Positions 58,879-63,936 of a DNA stretch of 63,936 nucleotides are shown here, piece after piece; the stretch's first letter is position 1, and each line of letters begins with the position of its first letter. This stretch comes from Pezizomycotina sp. ARF18 (taxonomy: Eukaryota; Ascomycota): NCBI GenBank assembly GCA_002224055.1, contig AZLU01000092.1, forward strand, positions 1-63,936. Direction: 5' to 3'. A program made the position numbers and the translations under genes. The notes below the pieces were generated by a model. The model was not told where the DNA came from and did not search any database. It was given only the letters and a program-made list of their open reading frames with translations.

Positions 58879-61491
58879 TGCAGCGACGAAGCTCTGGATC
58901 CAGTCTTAGGTACGACATTGCGTACGGCGGGAGCCGACGTATCGAATTAGCGAACATTGAGGGAGAGAAAGAGTATACAAGGTCGTGCACGAGATCGAGG
59001 TCTTGATCGTCAACGATTAATATTGTAAATGCAAACGAAAGAAAAATAGAGTTCGCGAGACGACTAACGATCAGGATGTCGGCACAATTACTAACAATAG
59101 AAGAAGTGAAATTGTGTAAGCAGCTTATAGAAAATACTCAAATGTCTATATATTTAGAATTGTAATCACGCCTTCTTAGCAACTGGCTAAACGTTTCAAA
59201 AATGTCGATGATATCTATCAAGTAGTATTCCACTTTTTTAACCCGATATCCGTTACATGCCGGTACTCCAGCCTATTTCATTGCATTTTGCTAGGAGCTT
59301 TCTTATGCAGGGTTCATCGTCACTTGATGGCTGCTTACCTTGCTCGATAATGGGGGAGATCTCACGATTGAAATGACATGTAGAAGCACTTATAAGAAAA
59401 AAAAAATGGGGACAAAAGTATATTATTGGGGGCGGAATGCCTTCACAAAGAAGACAAAGTAGCACGAGCTATAAAGTATACAAGATGGAGCACAATTCAA
59501 AGCTTGCTACCTGGATCTCACCAAATGTCGCAAGATCTTGAAAGAAGTCGTCATTTGCCTGCATATTGGTGCCATCCTGTGGCTGCACCTCTCCCGTTAT
59601 AAAAAAAAAAAACTTATCTTATCTCTCCATCTCATCTATAAGACTAAGTAACAGGAGCGAGCTAACTTTATAAATAATAAGTCGGACGATCATATGCAAG
59701 GAACGGCGGGGGAAAGCTAAAAAAAAAAAGCCGGCCAGAAAACAAAGAAGAATTCGTTTCTCTAAAACCTCCTCAGCTTAGACGAAAACACTAATCGAAT
59801 ATACCCGAACAATCAAGAGGGAACAGGCACAGGAACTAAACATGTGACGTAGTAGTAATATTATATGATAAAAATATGACTATACACTTATTATTATGTA
59901 CCGCAAGACGGATTGGGTCTTCTAGGTGGTTTTTTTCATTTTGATTTTCTTTTTGCTCCCAGCTAGCCCAGCTTCCCAGGAAGGGCGAGTGAACTGTTAC
60001 AGCTATATCCGAGACTTCAGGTGGTACTTCAACTTGTCCTCTAACAATCTTCGGGCAAGTTCTCTCTCTTTTTTTTTTTTTTTTTTTTTTTCTCCTAGCG
60101 GTTTCAGGTGTCAGTCAACATGGGGTGTTACGAGAGCTCACAGAAGTAAAATGGTTTGTGATATTATTGGATCGGCGTCGCTGGCAATAGACATGGCGAA
60201 TTATATTTCTCAAAGAAGGAAGTAAGAAAAAGAGCAAAGGGGAAAAAGCATTTCGACGTTGTCGTGAGAAAACTTGCAGTAGGACATTCTCTTTTAGATA
60301 TTCGTTCTCTTTCATTCTTTTTTTTTTTTTTTTTTTTTTTTTTTTGGCGTTGTATAAGTACTGTGGTATTTTCTTTGACGAACAGCTCTCCAAGCAGCCT
60401 CCTTTACCGCCGAGCCTTGGGGGAGAACAGCAACAATTTACAAAGCTGTGAAGCCACGCACACTTTTTTTTTTTCCTCCTGGTTCTGTTTACAACGTCCC
60501 TCGAAAAAATGTAGTTCCCCTATTTTTTTATTTGAACTTCCACTTCTACGACGCTTAACCACATTACACCATTGTCATCATCGTCACCATCAACATCATC
60601 ATCATTCAAAGACTATTTATTATCACTCGGAAATTCTCCAGTTTGAAGGCTTCCTATTCGACTGTTTCTTCCTTCTTTACGAAGCGGCAATCTGGGTTTA
60701 CAAATAAGTTGAAAGGTGGTCTCTCTAACCTTGTGCCTGTGCCTGGGATCTCTAAATGGTTACTTCCCTTTCGACGCTTCCTTAATCTCCCTCCTGATGC
60801 AGCAGTGAACAGCAAACGATCACTCAACCAACTCACTCACTCAGTTAGCAAATCCGACAGGACGAAAAAGGAGAAGAAAAAGCCCTGTTCATCTTCACCC
60901 TTCCCGTATAGAGTTTTAACCTTTAACCAATTGTTATCTTTATTTAAAATTAAAACAGTCGCAAAATTTTTACCCTATCTTTTTTTTTTTTTTTTTTTTC
61001 TCTCTTAAGTCTCTCATTTTTAAAAAAAAAAATTCTTAAATTCACTCCTTTTCTGTCTTATATTAACCATACCTCTCTCGCTTCTTTAATTTTCTCTCTA
61101 TCCCATTTCCCGGACAGTCCCCTTAGCTTTTCGTTCTGTTCTCGAAACCGTTGCGCATTCTATATTTATTATTGCAAGCTGGTCTTCTGAATGGTGCGAG
61201 GTTCTTTTCTATTGCGGTTATTATCTATTCGATTTAAATCGGTTACCTGAACAAGCTGGCAAATGTTTTTGGAATAAGAGAAACGTTCACAACCGAGACC
61301 TTTCGAATGACGAACAGCTTGACGCTGCGTCCACATTCCACCTTCGCCCTTTGACCAGCCGTCGCTACATTACCTTCGACTATAAGCCTCTCGATTCTAT
61401 TTTAAGTTTTAACCATAAATAAGGCCGACGCACCTTCCGTCCAAAATCTACCGGTTTAGCTCATTCGCTACCTTCAAAGTTCAGCAGCGCC
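58879..61491. other. Intergenic region between divergent met2 and och1
   Basis: About 2.6 kb of AT-rich DNA with several T-runs (near 60069-60090, 60319-60345, 60980-61000), a CAT/CAC-rich block near 60570-60610, and CACT units near 60828-60842. The weak minus-strand patch at 59253-59610 is listed separately. The 61000-61491 part likely includes promoter and 5' UTR of OCH1. No other gene is supported. Confidence 0.45.
59253..59610 (-). other. Possible two-exon coding patch, unassigned
   Basis: On the minus strand, 59600-59517 reads QPQDGTNMQANDDFFQDLA then TFGEIQ before a GTAGCA donor-like sequence. Further on, about 59375-59253 reads CHFNREISPIIEQGKQPSSD and continues to NEIGWSTGM and a stop at 59253-59255. 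The two pieces look more protein-like than the surrounding repeats. I do not recognise a family, and no convincing start or acceptor was fixed. Confidence 0.22.
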
Positions 61492-62713
61492 ATGTTGACC
61501 TTTAGAGGTCACTAATTATTGCCGGGCTTGTCCTATCTTTTTCTTCGTGATAGCGCCCAGACGGACGCATGACAGCCCTCGCACCCGCCAGTGCGTCGTC
61601 GATACGAGGCGCTTTGAGAGAAGTGACACATCTACAAAGTCTACGAAGGAATCTTTACGAAATACACCGCATCCGAGTTCGGCAAAAATACGATACCCGA
61701 AAAGCTCCGAGAAACCTAAGGATGTCAGTCAAGAAATGATGGATTAGACGTCTCTTCCCGCCTACGCACGCTAAGCGCCGCTTTGGAAACATGAAGGAAC
61801 AACCGTTAAGAGTGCAGCTTGCTTACCAGTATCCTTACGATGTCTCCGTAAAGTTTCCCGCATTATCTGGCAGCGTGGAAGTACACACCAGCGGACCTAA
61901 ATTCGGGGAGAAGTTCAGGCCAGCTGAAACGCAGCTGGACGGAGCAGAACCCCGATTTCATCCATGAGGTATATATAGTTTTTATCCGAAGTAGCTGGGG
62001 ATCATTCTCTCAAGTTTCAGTATAGTAACAACCTTGCTTCTAGACTATCACCGATAATTCGCCGTGCATCTGATCCGACACCTGTATTCCTCTATTCCGG
62101 ACGTTCTCGAAGCGACATGTCAATGCCGGCGGCGATATACAAAGCCGATTTCTTCCGATACCTCATCCTCTTTGCCCGCGGTGGAATTTACAGCGATTGA
62201 CACCTACGCCCTCAACCTGCAACGAAGGGATACATCCGAATTTCAAAATGTCGACTATCGGGTTGGTGGTCGGGATCGAGGCAGACCCTGACCGTCCGGA
62301 TTGGGCCGACTGGTATTCCAGACGGATACAATTCTGCCAGTGGACCATCCAAGCTAAACCCGGCCACCCTGTCCTCCGCGAAATCATCTCGAAGATAACA
62401 GAAGAAACGCTGAGGAGAAAGAGGAAGGGGATACTGCGCGACGATCACGCGGCGTTGTTGAGTTTACGGGCCGGCTATATGGACGGATACGGCTTCGAGT
62501 ACATGACGACAAGAATTACTTCGACTTGACAAAATCCGCGGGTAAAAGTCAACGGGCAACTTTACGGGGATGAAAGAGGAGCAGGGAGGATCGGAGATGT
62601 TGTTGTTTACTATTACCAGTTTCAGCCCTGGTATCGGACATAGCGGAGCTGGTGACCAGATGACCACATGGCGTCGTTTAAACACGAATTTGAAGGGATT
62701 GGAAGCCGGCTGA
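61492..62713 (+). CDS. och1: Initiation-specific alpha-1,6-mannosyltransferase (OCH1, GT32)
   Basis: A Golgi type II membrane enzyme that starts outer-chain mannan on N-glycans. The ATG at 61492 begins MLTFRG, followed one frame shift later by a single transmembrane anchor (SLIIAGLVLSF) and a basic stem (61547 on). The luminal part starts PLRVQLAYQYPYDVSVKFPA (61806), then SWTEQNPDFIHE before a GT donor at about 61968. The exon after 62040 has RHLYSSIPDVLEA, AIYKADFFRYLILFARGGIY, and the metal-binding DXD region SD-DTYALNLQ (about 62185), where bases are missing between the two acids. VGIEADPDRPDWADWYSRRI and FCQWTIQAKPGHPVLREII follow (62263-62385), then SFSPGIGHSGAG (62618) and the terminal HEFEG. 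The stop is placed at 62711-62713, but the frame at the end is uncertain. Confidence 0.9.
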
Positions 62714-63639
62714 GCGAGCCAGGTCAAACCGATCTACGATTAAAGAAAGTAGAAACGACGAGCATTCATTTGTTCGAGGGTATAAATGGCTTTTTTCATC
62801 TTACAAAATTTACATAGTTCTTGTTCGGTTCGTTTCTAAATGACCTTGTTTCGGTTCCCCGTCTGTATTCGTTCGCTTTCATTGTTCTCATCATTTTCAT
62901 TCTGCAACGATCTGTCATTTTCTACGGGTAAAGAAAAAATTGGGGTTCGTTAGTTTTTCCGTTTGAATACAGCTGTGTTTTTTTTTTTTCCTTTTTTTTT
63001 TTTTTTTTTGAATATCTATTATATCTTTTTGATTGTAATATATCCCATAGCATAGTTCTTTTTAAGTATCATTTACCAAAGCGGTTTGCAACCGGAGCAT
63101 ATAAATTACATTCATACATGTCCACATAATAAAGAGACAACGCGGTTCCGATATCAAGAAGAATGAGATTAAAATATAGTGACTCTATACAAATGGCGAA
63201 TGTATGGACGAAAAAAAAAAAATAATACAATGATAATGCATGCAATTGCAATACATCGATGGAACATATAAACAAGAATAACTTTTTTTTGTTATATATC
63301 TTTCAACCCAATTTTTTTTCACAGATAAAATCAATACGATCATCTACTTAACTCCGTTTTTTTTTTTTTTTTTTTTTTTTTGCGCTTGCAATTGCTGCTT
63401 CCCTTTTCCCATAACAAGATAATATTAAAAAAAAAAAAAAAAAATTGAGAAAAAGAGAAGAAAAGGAAAAGGAATAGAGAAAGAAAATCCCAGTAGAAAA
63501 TGTATAATTTTACTCTGCGTGCCTCCCCACAGCACGCTCGAACAGAAAGCCTATACACGAAACAAAAGCATATCCACTTCATCATAGCTCCGACAAGGGC
63601 GGGGTTATCACAATATGATGCACTTCGATCCCCTAAGCT
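62714..63639. other. Intergenic region between convergent genes
   Basis: About 900 bases of AT-rich sequence with T-runs near 62982-63009 and 63357-63381 and an A-run near 63427-63444. It holds the 3' flanks of OCH1 and the Ras-family gene. No gene is supported. Confidence 0.5.
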
Positions 63640-63936
63640 TCAGGCATTAAACTCCCCCTCCCGCAGCAGTACTTATCGCAACACTTCGTTCTCCGGGTTC
63701 GGCGACGGCGATATCGCCGTCATAGCCGCCCGCTGGCGGCGCCGTCTGAACCGCCGCGCAGCCCCGTCTTTCCCGTATGACCAGCCTGACGAGCGTCATG
63801 AAGACGTCCTCGACGTTGTACCTCTTCTTAGCGCTGGTTTCGTAGACGGGCAACGTCGGCGCCGAAATGCCTCGACAGCTGCGCTATCCGGCTCCGCGAG
63901 ACGGCGCGGTCGGATTCGAGGTCCGCCTTGTTGGCG
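63640..63936 (-). CDS. Ras-family small GTPase, C-terminal fragment (gene continues off the right edge)
   Basis: The minus strand from 63936 reads the G4 guanine-specificity motif NKADLESDRAVSR, then, after a frame change at about 63860, LPVYETSAKKRYNVEDVFMT with the G5 motif ETSAKK. LVRLVIRERRG follows, with a variable tail to a stop at 63647-63649. Spacing and sequence fit a Ras-subfamily GTPase, a membrane switch in growth and morphogenesis signalling. The visible frame ends without a CaaX box. A neighbouring frame gives a cysteine cluster (KCCDKYCCGRG) that could be the true lipidated tail if one base is wrong. The subfamily (Ras1, Ras2, Rsr1-like) cannot be settled without the N-terminal half. 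Confidence 0.75.

Overview
The window is a piece of nuclear chromosome from a filamentous ascomycete (Pezizomycotina). The evidence is: short GT-AG introns (roughly 45-230 nt) in nearly every gene; Kozak-like starts (for example CCACCATGG at 36862); CT-rich promoter tracts; and a fungal gene set that includes class II myosin, a Red1-type zinc finger, PRP38, ISY1, isovaleryl-CoA dehydrogenase with methylcrotonoyl-CoA carboxylase beta, OCH1, a cerevisin-like protease and an RfeG-like protein. I see no prokaryotic features, CRISPR array, rRNA, convincing tRNA or transposon. Intergenic DNA is AT-rich and full of A/T homopolymers and microsatellites.

Layout. 1-2072: 3' part of a TBC/EF-hand Rab GAP (+). 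2073-6404: long gap without a supported gene. 6405-8040, possibly to about 8636: GY-rich RfeG-like protein (+), followed by a degenerate CTGGA-rich stretch. 10278-18171: myosin II (-). 19436-22963: Red1-like RNA-decay adaptor (-), divergent from ferrochelatase at 23957-25674 (+). 25861-27660: isovaleryl-CoA dehydrogenase (-), head to head with MCC beta at 28370-30866 (+), a leucine-catabolism pair. 31226-32456: mitochondrial GTPase MTG1 (+). 32750-33942: ISY1 (-), head to head with PRP38 at 34350-35240 (+), a spliceosome pair. 35514-36251: mitochondrial bS16 (-). 36862-38615: NAD(P)H-hydrate epimerase (+) carrying a tandem exon duplication. 38841-40589: PQ-loop membrane protein (-). 42166-50697: BEACH/WD40 giant protein (-). 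54740-56663: subtilisin-like protease (+). 57288-58878: homoserine O-acetyltransferase (-). 61492-62713: OCH1 mannosyltransferase (+). 63640-63936: C-terminal part of a Ras-family GTPase (-), running off the edge.

The dominant oddity is that almost every conserved gene changes reading frame several times while the encoded protein family stays recognisable across the break, often at a homopolymer. Because this affects essential genes throughout, I read it as indel error in the underlying assembly rather than wholesale pseudogenisation. CDS coordinates below therefore mark gene spans, from inferred start codon to inferred stop, including introns and frame breaks.

Functionally the window is mostly housekeeping: mitochondrial functions (heme synthesis, leucine breakdown, mitoribosome assembly and bS16, NAD(P)HX repair), splicing and RNA surveillance, cytokinesis (myosin II), and membrane traffic and secretion (TBC GAP, BEACH, OCH1, vacuolar-type protease). 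I found no strong candidate for a wholly new system. The points most worth a second look are the NNRE exon duplication, the two divergent functional pairs, ISY1's three-base first coding exon, the degenerate repeat tract after the RfeG-like gene, and several short unassigned coding patches.
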